This document shows positions 6,938-14,672 of a DNA stretch of 30,646 bases, in pieces. Origin of the DNA: JBJXFE01 sp046153875 (lineage in GTDB: Bacteria > Planctomycetota > Phycisphaerae > Phycisphaerales > UBA1924); contig JBJXFE010000011.1 in the NCBI GenBank assembly GCA_046153875.1, positions 1 to 30,646 on the forward strand, in the 5' to 3' direction. The translations under genes and the position numbers were made by a program. Position 1 is the first letter of the stretch; every line of letters begins with the position of its first letter. Below the pieces are notes generated by a model. The model saw only the letters and a list, made by a program, of their open reading frames with translations. It was not told the origin of the DNA and did no database searches.

Positions 6938-6965
6938 ATGATACCGAGGGCGCGACGGGGGTCAA
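6938..6965 (-). promoter_or_regulatory. Sigma-70-type promoter for tRNA-Thr-tuf
   Basis: On the minus strand TTGACC (6960-6965) and TATCAT (6938-6943) are separated by 16 nt. Initiation would fall near 6931, about 31 nt before the tRNA. Of all the promoters seen here this is closest to consensus, as expected for tuf. Confidence 0.8.
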
Positions 6966-7085
6966 ATCGGGGTGGGGAGGTCGGCCGATGCGGGTTCGCG
7001 GGCTCGGTGAGCGGGGTGTCGGGCCTCTCCGTGCAGCAGTTCACCGGCGGGGGCGGCTCGGAGAGCCGACCCTACCCAACTTCGT

Positions 7086-7110
7086 CCCTTCGTCCCTCCG
7101 TCCCTTCTTC
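7086..7110. repeat. Period-8 repeat 3' of the astacin-like gene
   Basis: CGTCCCTT, CGTCCCTC, CGTCCCTT on the plus strand; GGGACGAA/GGGACGGA on the minus strand, directly after the stop codon. With nearby GGG runs at 7070-7077 it comes close to a quadruplex pattern, though one loop is 8 nt. Confidence 0.65.
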
Positions 7111-9582
7111 CTACGGGCACCCGACCACGTACTTGTTCTGGAAGCAGCCGAAGTCGGCGATGCTGAGGCCGGCGTCGGCGTTGCAGTCGGCGTAAGGGTC
7201 GCCGAGGACGTACTTCGTCTGGAAGCAGCCGAAGTCGGCGACGGTGAGCGAGCCGCTGGCGTTGCAGTCGGGATAGAACCGGTGCTCATACGCCCCCATG
7301 TCCACGACGGGCGGGCCCGCCCCGGTATCGGGCGTGCACGGGTCATCGACGAAGCGCGCGCCCCCCGCGTGGTCCGTCGTGACGCCGGCCGGCACCAGAA
7401 AGCTGAATCCCGCGTCGATCCCCGGGGACCCGGACGCGAGCGCGAACGGATGCGCCCCCCCGCCGGAACCCACGAACACCGGGGCGGCGCTGATGTTCCC
7501 GCTTCCGGTTCCCCCGCCCTGGACGTTCGAGAACTGGATGACGGGGCCGCCCGCGTGCTGATCGGGCGTGTTGCTCCAGAGAACCGAGTTGCCGATCGTC
7601 GTGGTGCTCCCGGCGTCGTCGAACACGCCGCCGCCCGGCACGGCGCTCGTGTTGCCGGTCAGCGTGCAGTTGATGAGGGACGGCGTCGAGGTGTTGTAGG
7701 ACGCCACCGCGCCCCCGCCCGGGAAGGCGACGGTCGAGGTCGCCGAGTTTACGACGAAGACGCTGTTCACCACCGTCGCCTTGCCGAAGTACAGGCCGAT
7801 CGCGCCGCCGCCGCCGGCGGTATTTATGTCGAACCGGCATCCATCCATGCGGAACACTCCGCTGGCCTGCGCGAGCACGGCGCCCCCGAGGCCACCCGGG
7901 AGCGTGCGATTCCCTGAGAAGCGGCACTGCTCGAAGCGCGGTGTCGGCGCGGAGAGCCCGACGAACAGGGCGCCGCCGTAGGTGCCCTGGCCCAGGATGA
8001 ACATGCACCGCCTGATCGTCGGGTTCCCGCCGTCCACGACGAGCCCGCCGCCGGCGTTGAGCGGCCCGGAGACCGCGTTGCCCGCCCGGATGGTGAATCC
8101 CTCGAGCATGGTGGACGCCGGGTTCGACATCGAGAAGACCACGTTGTTCGAGTTGTCGGCGTAGCCGGCGAAGACCGATCCGTCGTTCCCCAGCAGGTCC
8201 CCGCTGAGCACGGTCGGGAACGCGTCGATGTCGCGTGCGTCCGGGTTGACCGCCCCGAATCCGGCGAACCCGCCCAGCACGGCGCACGCGTCGGGGAGCC
8301 AGAACGCCATCGCGGCGTCCGTGGAGCCGAACGCGGGCTTGTACGTCCCCTGCGCCACGCGGATTTCGCTCACCGCACCCGCCGACGCGATCGCGGCCTC
8401 CAGCGCCGGGGACAAGTCGCGCAGCGCCGTCGCCCACGACAGGCCGTTGCCGCTCGGCGGCGCTGAGTCGTCCACGAACAGCGTGGGCGCGTACGAACTG
8501 CGCGTGTAGAACACCCTCGACGCAATCGGGAATGCCTCCGTCGTGCCCTGCGCGTTCGACGCGCTCACACGCCACCAGTAGAGCCGGTCCGGGGCCAGGG
8601 GCGACGGGTGCGCGTACGAGACTGCCGTCACCTGCGCGTCAATCTCCGGCGACGCGAAGAGCGGGTTGTCGTCCGCCTGCAGCCGGTACGCCGTCGCGCC
8701 CTCCGAGGCCTGCCAGGAGAAGAGCGGAAGCCAGGTCTGTCCCACGGGCGCGCCGTTCGCCGGCGCCGTCAGCGCGAAGGCCCGCGGCGCCGGATTCCCG
8801 CCGCCGTACATCTGCTTGAGAACCCACTGGTCGCCGCTGCTGAGGGTCGCGCCCGGCAGCGCGTACAGGCCGATGTTGTACTGCCACGCCCGCTGATAGG
8901 GCGGCTTCACCTTGATCGTCCGGTCGCCCTTCGCGGAGAACCCGAACTGGTCGTAGTGCATCAGCGACGCGAAGTCGTACAGGCCGTGCGGTGTCGCGCC
9001 GGCCACCACGCTGTAGTTTCCCCCGAACCCCGGCGACACCGCCGCGAGGTTGACCTCGATGTACGGGTCACGGTCCGATCGCTGCTGCTCGTGCCACAGG
9101 CCCAGCGCGTGCATGGTCTCGTGCATCAGCAGGCCGGGAAGGCCCCAGTGGTTGATGCAGATCGTGAGCGTCTGGGCCGCGCCCGTCATCCCGATCGCCG
9201 AGCTGAAGCTCGCCCCGCACGTCGGCGTCAGGTCGCCCACCACCTGAAGGTAGTTCGGCTCGTTCGTCCGCGGCACGAACTGCAGCCCGGCCGCCGCCGA
9301 GAGCGCCGACCACGCGCTGAACATCGCCTGCTGCTGCTGCGGGGTTACGTTCGCGTTGAACACGTAGTACACGACCCCGCCCGTCCAGGTGTTCGCGGTG
9401 TACAGGCCATCGGGGCCCGGCGCCGGCGGAGGGGTCAGGCAGCGTGGTCCGCTTCCGATCGGCGGCGTGCCGGGGGCGGGGCGGGCGTCGCCCTGTCGGC
9501 CGAGCGCGGGCCCGGTGACCCAGAGGGCCACGCCGATGCACACCGCCGCGCTTGCGCGGGCATGTTCACGCCACATCGTCAT
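7111..9582 (-). CDS. Secreted astacin-family protease with beta-helix and dockerin-like tag
   Basis: 823 residues. A signal peptide (about 1-29) is followed by an M12A astacin domain: the zinc motif HETMHALGLWHEQQ (H154, H158 and H164 as ligands, E155 catalytic) and a Met-turn SLMHYD further on. After about residue 270 comes a fibronectin-III-like region (APANGAPVGQTWLPLFSW), then a right-handed beta-helix region (FVDDSAPPSGNGLSW, LEGFTIRAGNA, repeated RCMF/QCRFSGN turns) like Chlamydia-type polymorphic repeats. The last 55 residues are two DCN-xx-G-x-L-xx-ADFGCFQ repeats. The ATG at 9582 has GAGGG 7 nt upstream. It is probably an exported or surface-attached protease; the substrate is unknown. 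Fusing a protease to a beta-helix normally found in non-enzymatic surface proteins is unusual. Confidence 0.88.
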   Translation of the reverse strand: MTMWREHARASAAVCIGVALWVTGPALGRQGDARPAPGTPPIGSGPRCLTPPPAPGPDGLYTANTWTGGVVYYVFNANVTPQQQQAMFSAWSALSAAAGLQFVPRTNEPNYLQVVGDLTPTCGASFSSAIGMTGAAQTLTICINHWGLPGLLMHETMHALGLWHEQQRSDRDPYIEVNLAAVSPGFGGNYSVVAGATPHGLYDFASLMHYDQFGFSAKGDRTIKVKPPYQRAWQYNIGLYALPGATLSSGDQWVLKQMYGGGNPAPRAFALTAPANGAPVGQTWLPLFSWQASEGATAYRLQADDNPLFASPEIDAQVTAVSYAHPSPLAPDRLYWWRVSASNAQGTTEAFPIASRVFYTRSSYAPTLFVDDSAPPSGNGLSWATALRDLSPALEAAIASAGAVSEIRVAQGTYKPAFGSTDAAMAFWLPDACAVLGGFAGFGAVNPDARDIDAFPTVLSGDLLGNDGSVFAGYADNSNNVVFSMSNPASTMLEGFTIRAGNAVSGPLNAGGGLVVDGGNPTIRRCMFILGQGTYGGALFVGLSAPTPRFEQCRFSGNRTLPGGLGGAVLAQASGVFRMDGCRFDINTAGGGGAIGLYFGKATVVNSVFVVNSATSTVAFPGGGAVASYNTSTPSLINCTLTGNTSAVPGGGVFDDAGSTTTIGNSVLWSNTPDQHAGGPVIQFSNVQGGGTGSGNISAAPVFVGSGGGAHPFALASGSPGIDAGFSFLVPAGVTTDHAGGARFVDDPCTPDTGAGPPVVDMGAYEHRFYPDCNASGSLTVADFGCFQTKYVLGDPYADCNADAGLSIADFGCFQNKYVVGCP
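7114..7275 (-). repeat. Paired dockerin-like tag (astacin-like protein)
   Basis: Two 28-residue repeats end the protein: YPDCNASGSLTVADFGCFQ, TKYVLGDPYA, then DCNADAGLSIADFGCFQ, NKYVVGCP. The D-x-N-x-x-G-x-L/I-x-x-x-DF pattern resembles the calcium loop and helix of dockerin, with two conserved cysteines per repeat and a final GCP. Confidence 0.85.
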
Positions 9583-9618
9583 GGGTCATCCCTCTTTTTT
9601 CAAGCGACCGACCGCCGC

Positions 9619-9630
9619 TGTTGTGCAACA
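9619..9630. promoter_or_regulatory. Inverted repeat, possible operator
   Basis: TGTTG-TG-CAACA is a 5-bp inverted repeat with a 2-nt centre, lying in the spacer between the divergent astacin-like and lpd genes. It might bind a dimeric regulator; there is no further support. Confidence 0.25.
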
Positions 9631-9683
9631 CAGTACCACGCGGATGCCGGAGCTTCGACACCGTTTCTGACTATCCCTGCGGC

Positions 9684-9712
9684 TTCGAGTGGGTGTCCCC
9701 CTTCCCTATACT
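9684..9712 (+). promoter_or_regulatory. Candidate promoter for the dihydrolipoyl dehydrogenase gene
   Basis: TTCGAG (9684-9689) and TATACT (9707-9712) are separated by 17 nt. Initiation near 9719 would give a leader of about 58 nt before the GTG start. Confidence 0.55.
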
Positions 9713-9776
9713 CCCGCCCCCCGCGGCCGCCCGCCCCCAGATTGGCGCCGGCCGCGCGGCCCACGGGAACACCATC

Positions 9777-11357
9777 GTGCCTGAACGTCACTTCGACCTC
9801 ATCGTGATCGGCGGCGGCCCCGCCGGGTATGTCGGGGCTATCCGCGCCGGGCAGCTCGGGCTGAACGTCGCGTGCGTCGAGCGGGCCAAGCTCGGCGGCG
9901 TCTGCCTCAACTGGGGGTGCATCCCCTCCAAGGCGCTGCTCTCGAACGCCGAGCTGGTCGAGAAGATCCGCGCGGGCGAGGACCAGAAGTTCTGGGGCCT
10001 CAAGATCACCGGCGAGGTGGGGCTCGACTGGGACCGCGTGATCGGGCGATCGCGCGAGATCGCGGCCAAGGCCAACAAGGGGATCGAGTTCCTCTTCCGC
10101 AAGAACAAGGTCACGCACATCATCGGCAACGCGAAGATCGTCGCGGGCCGCAAGGGCGCGGGGGTGGCGGCGACGAAGTGCCGCGTCGAGGTGCAGGAGT
10201 GCAGGGTGCAGGAGGAGCTGACTTCCGCACCCGCGACGCCCGGCAAGGCGATCGAGACCATCACGGCCGACAACGTCATCGTGGCCACGGGCTCCGTCGC
10301 CCGCGACCTGCCCTTTGCGAAGTTCGACGGCGACCGCATCTGGGGCGCCCGCGAGGCGATGTTCAACAAGACGCAACCGAAGTCGCTGATCGTGGTCGGC
10401 GCGGGCGCGATCGGGATGGAGTTCGCGTACTTCTACCACTCGATGGGTACGAAGGTCACGGTCATCGAGATGATGGACCGCATCCTGCCCGTCGAGGACA
10501 AGGAGTGCTCCGAGGCCCTGCTCAAGCTGTACAGGAAGCACGGCATGGACATCCGCGTCTCGACCACGACCACCGCGGTCGAGAAGACGAAGGACGGCGT
10601 GAAGGTCACGGTCGCGCCGTTCGTGGCTGCTCAAGGGGGGGGCGGGAAGGCCGACGACGCGAAGAAGGAGACGCTGGAGGCCGAGCGGGTCCTGCTCGCC
10701 ATCGGCGTGAAGGGCCGGACGGACGGGCTGTGCGACGCGTCGCTGGGCCTGAAGATCGAGAAGGACCACGTCATCACGGACTTCAAGCCCGGCGTGACGA
10801 AGGCCGAGCCGATTGACTACAAGACGAATCTCGACGGCATCCACGCGGTCGGCGACGTGATCGGACCGCCGTGGCTGGCGCACGTGGCGATGGAGGAGGC
10901 GGTGACCTGCGTCGAGCGGATCGCCTGGCGCGCCAAGAACCCGAAGCAGCACCACGAGCCGATCCCGATCGACTACACCGTCATCCCCGGCTGCACGTAC
11001 TGCATCCCGCAGGTCGCGTCGGTCGGGTTCACCGAGCAGAAGCTCATCGCCGACGGGCTGGTCAAGGGCAAGGACTACGAGGTGGGCAAGTACAACTTCC
11101 AGGCGCACGGCAAGGCGATCGCGGCCGCGCACACCGACGGATTCGTCAAGATCATCCGGGGCCTGCCGCGCGGCGAGATCCTCGGGGCGCACATCATCGG
11201 CGACCAGGCGACGGAGCTGATCGCGGAGATGTCGCTGGCGCGGCGGCTCGAGGCGACGAGCGAAGAGCTCATCGTCACGATGCACGCGCACCCGACGATG
11301 CACGAGGCCGTGCACGAGGCGGCGCTGGCGAGCGAGGGACGGATGATCCACGCGTAA
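9777..11357 (+). CDS. lpdA: Dihydrolipoyl dehydrogenase (E3)
   Basis: 526 residues from GTG 9777, longer than the usual 465-480. The FAD motif is GGGPAGYVGAIRAG (from residue 12), the redox pair lies in GGVCLNWGCIPSK (C43, C48), the NAD-binding segment is VVGAGAIGMEF, and the partner active site HPTMHEAVHE (H505, E510) closes the chain. It reoxidises dihydrolipoamide in pyruvate and 2-oxoglutarate dehydrogenase complexes. The start excludes 75 upstream codons that do not resemble the family. Extra residues occur around 125-160 (near CRVEVQECRVQEE), where the DNA contains a short period-8 repeat (10191-10213), and again around 282-300 (QGGGGKADDAKK). These are surface-loop inserts, so activity is likely kept. 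No E1 or E2 genes are adjacent. Confidence 0.95.
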   Translation: MPERHFDLIVIGGGPAGYVGAIRAGQLGLNVACVERAKLGGVCLNWGCIPSKALLSNAELVEKIRAGEDQKFWGLKITGEVGLDWDRVIGRSREIAAKANKGIEFLFRKNKVTHIIGNAKIVAGRKGAGVAATKCRVEVQECRVQEELTSAPATPGKAIETITADNVIVATGSVARDLPFAKFDGDRIWGAREAMFNKTQPKSLIVVGAGAIGMEFAYFYHSMGTKVTVIEMMDRILPVEDKECSEALLKLYRKHGMDIRVSTTTTAVEKTKDGVKVTVAPFVAAQGGGGKADDAKKETLEAERVLLAIGVKGRTDGLCDASLGLKIEKDHVITDFKPGVTKAEPIDYKTNLDGIHAVGDVIGPPWLAHVAMEEAVTCVERIAWRAKNPKQHHEPIPIDYTVIPGCTYCIPQVASVGFTEQKLIADGLVKGKDYEVGKYNFQAHGKAIAAAHTDGFVKIIRGLPRGEILGAHIIGDQATELIAEMSLARRLEATSEELIVTMHAHPTMHEAVHEAALASEGRMIHA

Positions 11358-11397
11358 GGACGCGATCGCGGGAATCGAGCGCTGGGCGAGCAGTTCT

Positions 11398-11778
11398 ATG
11401 GACGACCGCGCGACGATATGGGCACCCGAGGACTTCCGGCGCGTCGCGGAGCGGCTCGGCGTCCGCGTCATCACGCCTTATGCGCTCGACATTCCCGGTA
11501 TCGACGCGAGCGCGGTGATGTTCATCCCCGATTTCGGGAGCGAACGCGGTGCGATCGCCTGGGTCGGCAACGTGAGTGCTGTGCCCAACGGGTTGTCTCG
11601 TGCGGTGCGCGCGGACGACATGTTCTTGTCGTTGATGAATATGGATTCGGGTCCGTGCGACGATCAATACGTTAAGGACACGCTCGACGACTGGCAGTTC
11701 TTCGGTCCTACGCACCTTCGCCCCGGTTGGTACACGGGCACGAACTGGAACGACCAGCCGCCGCGCTGTCCTGCTTGA
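11398..11778 (+). CDS. Unknown 126-residue protein
   Basis: I do not recognise this family. The sequence is mostly hydrophilic with no signal peptide or membrane helix: it starts MDDRATIWAPEDFRRVAERL, has a hydrophobic central strand (DASAVMFIPDFG), and ends with a Trp- and Pro-rich part (LRPGWYTGTNWNDQPPRC). It begins 41 nt after lpd on the same strand and could be co-transcribed. No clear ribosome binding site precedes the ATG, so the start is uncertain. Base composition is slightly less GC-rich than lpd, which may indicate recent acquisition or a relaxed gene. Confidence 0.55.
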   Translation: MDDRATIWAPEDFRRVAERLGVRVITPYALDIPGIDASAVMFIPDFGSERGAIAWVGNVSAVPNGLSRAVRADDMFLSLMNMDSGPCDDQYVKDTLDDWQFFGPTHLRPGWYTGTNWNDQPPRCPA

Positions 11779-11852
11779 CGGCACACCGCGGAAGCACGTA
11801 CGTCGGCGGGCGATGATCGTGCGAGCGCCGCTGCCCCGCCCGGGCACCCCGC

Positions 11853-11880
11853 TTGGATTCCCACCGCGGCGTGGTACATT
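11853..11880 (+). promoter_or_regulatory. Promoter for the HAF-repeat protein gene
   Basis: TTGGAT (11853-11858), 16-nt spacer, TACATT (11875-11880). Initiation near 11887 would leave a very short leader that begins at the ribosome binding site GGAG (11887-11890). Confidence 0.65.
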
Positions 11881-11896
11881 TCCAATGGAGAATCAA

Positions 11897-13126
11897 ATGC
11901 CCCGCAGGTTCGCCACTATCGCCGCGCTCCTTGCCACAACCGCCACGGCCGGCGCGCGCCAGGCGACTTTCCACGGCGTGGGTATCCTGCCCACCTACAC
12001 GCGATCATCCGCCGCGGCCCTCAGCGCCGACGGCTCCACCGTCATCGGCTCCTGCTACACCGGCACGAGCGCGAACTTCCGCCCCTTCCGCTGGAGCGCC
12101 GGCGATGGCATCCAGGATCTGGGCCTGCTCCCCGGCGGCACGTTCGCTTCGGCGCTGGGGGTGAACGCGGACGGGACGGTCATCGTGGGCCGGTGCACGG
12201 TCGGCGGCGTGGTCCGCGCCTTCCGCTGGACGGGCGCGGGCGGGATGCAGGAGCTGCCCGGGCCGGCCAGCGCGACGTACGTCATCGCGACGGGCGTTAG
12301 CGCCGACGGGTCCGTCGTCACCGGGACCGCGGGTCCGGCGACCGGCGGGGCGCTCCCGTTCCGCTGGACCGCGATCGGCGGCGCCGCGTGGCTCCCGCTC
12401 CCGGCGGGCTGGCTCGGTGCCGAAGCGCTGGCCATGAGCACCGACGGAAACACCATCGTCGGCAAGGGGCCGCCCTTCCCCCCGCCCTCGCAGCCTTTCC
12501 GGATCGTCGGTTCCGTGGCGCAGGCGCTTGGCTCGGTGCCCGCGGGGCTGGAAACGCACGCCGTCGGCGTCAGCGGCAACGGGTCCGTGGTCGTCGGCTC
12601 GTTCGGCACGCTCGTGTACCTGCGGGGGTTCAAGCAGACCGGGTCGGGTGCGCCGCAACTGCTGCCCGCGCCCGGAGCCTTCACCTGGTCCGCCTTCGCG
12701 GCGAATCACGACGGGAGCGTGATCGGCGGCGCGCTCTCGCCGTTCCCGGACAGCGAGGCGTACGTGTGGTCCGCCGACCCGGGGAACGTCCTGCTCGCGC
12801 CGCACCTGGCGGGCCTGGGCGTCAGCCTCACGGGCTGGACGCTCCGCGAGATCCACGGCGTCAGCGCCGATGGCCGCACCTTCGCCGGTCGCGGCACGCA
12901 TCAGGTCGCGCCGGGCGACCTCCGCGAGGAAGCATGGATCGCCGGGCTCGGCGCGATCTGCTACCCGGATTGCAACAAGGACGCTCAACTGACCGTCGCC
13001 GATTTCGGCTGTTTCCAGGGCAAGTACGTCCTGGGCGACCTGTATGCGGACTGCAACACGAGCGGCACGCTCACGGTCGCCGACTTCGGCTGCTTCCAGG
13101 GCAAATACGTTCTCGGATGTCCGTAG
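11897..13126 (+). CDS. Secreted HAF-repeat protein with dockerin-like tag
   Basis: 409 residues. The start ATG 11897 is chosen because GGAG lies 6 nt before it; the ATG at 11885 contains that site. A signal peptide (MPRRFATIAALLATTATAGARQ) is followed by about six HAF repeats: each has FRW followed by G-x-x-x-LG-x-L-PGG and then A-x-GVSADGSVVVG-like strands. HAF repeats fold as a beta-propeller-like extracellular module of unknown ligand. Residues 355-409 form the paired tag, beginning CYPDCN and ending KYVLGCP. It is exported, presumably to the cell surface. No catalytic motif is seen. The gene is followed by another tagged secreted protein of unrelated fold. Confidence 0.85.
   Translation: MPRRFATIAALLATTATAGARQATFHGVGILPTYTRSSAAALSADGSTVIGSCYTGTSANFRPFRWSAGDGIQDLGLLPGGTFASALGVNADGTVIVGRCTVGGVVRAFRWTGAGGMQELPGPASATYVIATGVSADGSVVTGTAGPATGGALPFRWTAIGGAAWLPLPAGWLGAEALAMSTDGNTIVGKGPPFPPPSQPFRIVGSVAQALGSVPAGLETHAVGVSGNGSVVVGSFGTLVYLRGFKQTGSGAPQLLPAPGAFTWSAFAANHDGSVIGGALSPFPDSEAYVWSADPGNVLLAPHLAGLGVSLTGWTLREIHGVSADGRTFAGRGTHQVAPGDLREEAWIAGLGAICYPDCNKDAQLTVADFGCFQGKYVLGDLYADCNTSGTLTVADFGCFQGKYVLGCP
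12959..13123 (+). repeat. Paired dockerin-like tag (HAF protein)
   Basis: Two repeats: CYPDCNKDAQLTVADFGCFQ, GKYVLGDLYA, then DCNTSGTLTVADFGCFQ, GKYVLGCP. The DNA is close to that of the tag at 13848-14012, including long identical stretches around the GDLYADCN codons, indicating recent duplication or gene conversion. Confidence 0.88.
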
Positions 13127-13170
13127 GGCGATCGAGCCCACGCCGACCGGCCCGCACGCGCCAGAATCCC

Positions 13171-13198
13171 TTGGAGCCCCTCGCGAGTCTGGTATCCT
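13171..13198 (+). promoter_or_regulatory. Promoter for the beta-sandwich secreted protein gene
   Basis: TTGGAG (13171-13176), 16-nt spacer, TATCCT (13193-13198). Initiation near 13205 gives a leader of about 31 nt containing GGGAGG. Confidence 0.6.
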
Positions 13199-13235
13199 CT
13201 CCGCAGCAGCCCGCGCCCACGCGGTGGGAGGACCC

Positions 13236-14015
13236 ATGAAGCTCATCGTCGCTCCGTGTGTGCTCTTCAGCGCGGCCGTCGCCTCGGACGCCCGCGCCCA
13301 GGCCTTCAACATCGACTTCGGGCCGGCCGGGAGCGCGCCTTCGGCCTCCTATGCGGCGGCCGGGGTCGCCGGCGCCTGGAACCCCGTACCGCTGCTCGAG
13401 CCCTGGCTCCGCACGCCGCTGGTGAGCGTGAGCGGGGCCGCGTCGACCGCGCAGCTCTACATGTTCGGGTGCGATTCCTCGTTTGCGGCCGACGACCCGC
13501 TGACGCTCGGCGACGACGGCGCGCTGATGGACGACATGCTCATCAGCTTCAACAGCCCGGTGGACGCGTGCATCTGGGTCGAGGGCCTGCCCAACGGGAC
13601 GTATGAGGTGCTCACGTACGCGATGACGCCGGGCCTGCCGACGGAGCTCCACCGCGTGCGCGTGGACAACGCGACCACAGGCCCGGTGATGATCGGTGGC
13701 GCCTGGCCCGGCACGCACGTGGAGTGCGTCACGTACGCGCGCCACACCGTGACGATCACCGGCGGCGTGATCGGCCTGCACTCGGGCCTCTGGGGCGCGA
13801 ACATCACGTCGGGCATCAACGGCATCCAGGTCCGCCGCACCGACGGGTGCTATCCGGACTGCAACGGGACGGGGACGCTGACGGTCGCCGACTTCGGGTG
13901 CTTCCAAGGCAAGTACGTCCTCGGCGACCTGTATGCGGACTGCAACGCGAGCGGGACGCTCACGGTGGCCGATTTTGGCTGTTTTCAGGGCCACTTCGTG
14001 ATTGGGTGCCCGTAG
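13236..14015 (+). CDS. Secreted beta-sandwich-like protein with dockerin-like tag
   Basis: 259 residues. Signal peptide (MKLIVAPCVLFSAAVASDARAQ), then about 180 residues that begin FNIDFGPAGS and include NGTYEVLTYAMTPG, RVRVDN and HTVTITGGVIGLHSG. This resembles malectin- or carbohydrate-binding-like beta sandwiches that start with an N-x-DFG strand, but the assignment is tentative and no catalytic residues are visible. Residues 205-259 form the paired tag. A GGGAGG site sits 4-5 nt before the ATG. The gene follows the HAF gene with its own promoter, and the two encode unrelated passengers with nearly the same tag. Confidence 0.8.
   Translation: MKLIVAPCVLFSAAVASDARAQAFNIDFGPAGSAPSASYAAAGVAGAWNPVPLLEPWLRTPLVSVSGAASTAQLYMFGCDSSFAADDPLTLGDDGALMDDMLISFNSPVDACIWVEGLPNGTYEVLTYAMTPGLPTELHRVRVDNATTGPVMIGGAWPGTHVECVTYARHTVTITGGVIGLHSGLWGANITSGINGIQVRRTDGCYPDCNGTGTLTVADFGCFQGKYVLGDLYADCNASGTLTVADFGCFQGHFVIGCP
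13848..14012 (+). repeat. Paired dockerin-like tag (beta-sandwich protein)
   Basis: Two repeats: CYPDCNGTGTLTVADFGCFQ, GKYVLGDLYA, then DCNASGTLTVADFGCFQ, GHFVIGCP. The cysteines, the D-x-N loop start and the terminal GCP are kept as in the other copies; KYV is changed to HFV in the last repeat. Confidence 0.88.
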
Positions 14016-14024
14016 CGGCACCCG

Positions 14025-14651
14025 TCAACGCGACCCGGAGTCCGGCGGTGCGGCTCCGCGCCCCGCCGCGGGCGGATCAAATGTGTGACGAATGAGCCTC
14101 TCAACTTCTCGCGGTTCTGTGACCGCCGCCAGGACAAGGTTCGACAGCGGCGCACCGGCGTGGATTGAGACGGAGCCGCTCCCGTCGCCGTGATCGCAAC
14201 GGGTGATACGGAGCGGGTGTCCGGGCTCGATGAGATCGACGTTCACTCGTCCGCTCGGGTGACGCCGCAGGATGAAGACTCGTGTCGTAGTCACGGCGTA
14301 TACGGTGCGTCGCGCCCGCCGGCGTGCGTGCCAGGGCAGCGTGAACGCCGCGATGGCGCACGTTCCGACCACGGCGCTGAGAATCACAGCCGCAACGACA
14401 GAACTGGGCGGCGACGGTCGCTCAGGCGCCGCGTGCGTGACCTCCCAGGTCGTCCGGTACGCCAGCGCGCCGATCCCCGCGGCGATGAACGTCAGTACGA
14501 TGAGTGCGAGCAGCGTCAGAGGCCACGCATCTCTGAACGCCCGTGAAGCGAGCGGCTGTCCGCACCATCGCACCGTCTCGTCCGGATCGACCTCGGCCCG
14601 AAGCGCGTCCTGAAGCATGGCGGGCAAGTGCTCCATCGAAACGTGCGCCAT
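14025..14651 (-). CDS. Membrane protein with bacterial PH-like domain
   Basis: 208 residues. The N-terminal ALRAEVDPDETVRWCGQP matches the E-x-x-x-W-x-GxP opening seen in many bacterial PH-like membrane proteins. Two hydrophobic helices follow (about 43-65, LTLLALIVLTFIAAGIGALAY, and 83-105, SSVVAAVILSAVVGTCAIAAF). The rest is a beta-rich cytoplasmic domain (TVYAVTTTRVFILRRHPSGRVNVDLIEPG), typical of the bPH fold. The function of such proteins is generally unknown. GGGGGAG before the ATG supports the start. It converges on the tagged protein gene (9-bp gap) and lies 21 nt downstream of the GDP-fucose synthase gene. Confidence 0.7.
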   Translation of the reverse strand: MAHVSMEHLPAMLQDALRAEVDPDETVRWCGQPLASRAFRDAWPLTLLALIVLTFIAAGIGALAYRTTWEVTHAAPERPSPPSSVVAAVILSAVVGTCAIAAFTLPWHARRRARRTVYAVTTTRVFILRRHPSGRVNVDLIEPGHPLRITRCDHGDGSGSVSIHAGAPLSNLVLAAVTEPREVERLIRHTFDPPAAGRGAAPPDSGSR

Positions 14652-14672
14652 GGCTCCCCCTGTGCGAGAAAC

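Noticed and set aside
9600..11474. 624-codon open frame on the minus strand
   Set aside because: It is antisense to lpd, which is strongly supported; the translation is Arg/Asp/Leu-rich shadow sequence.
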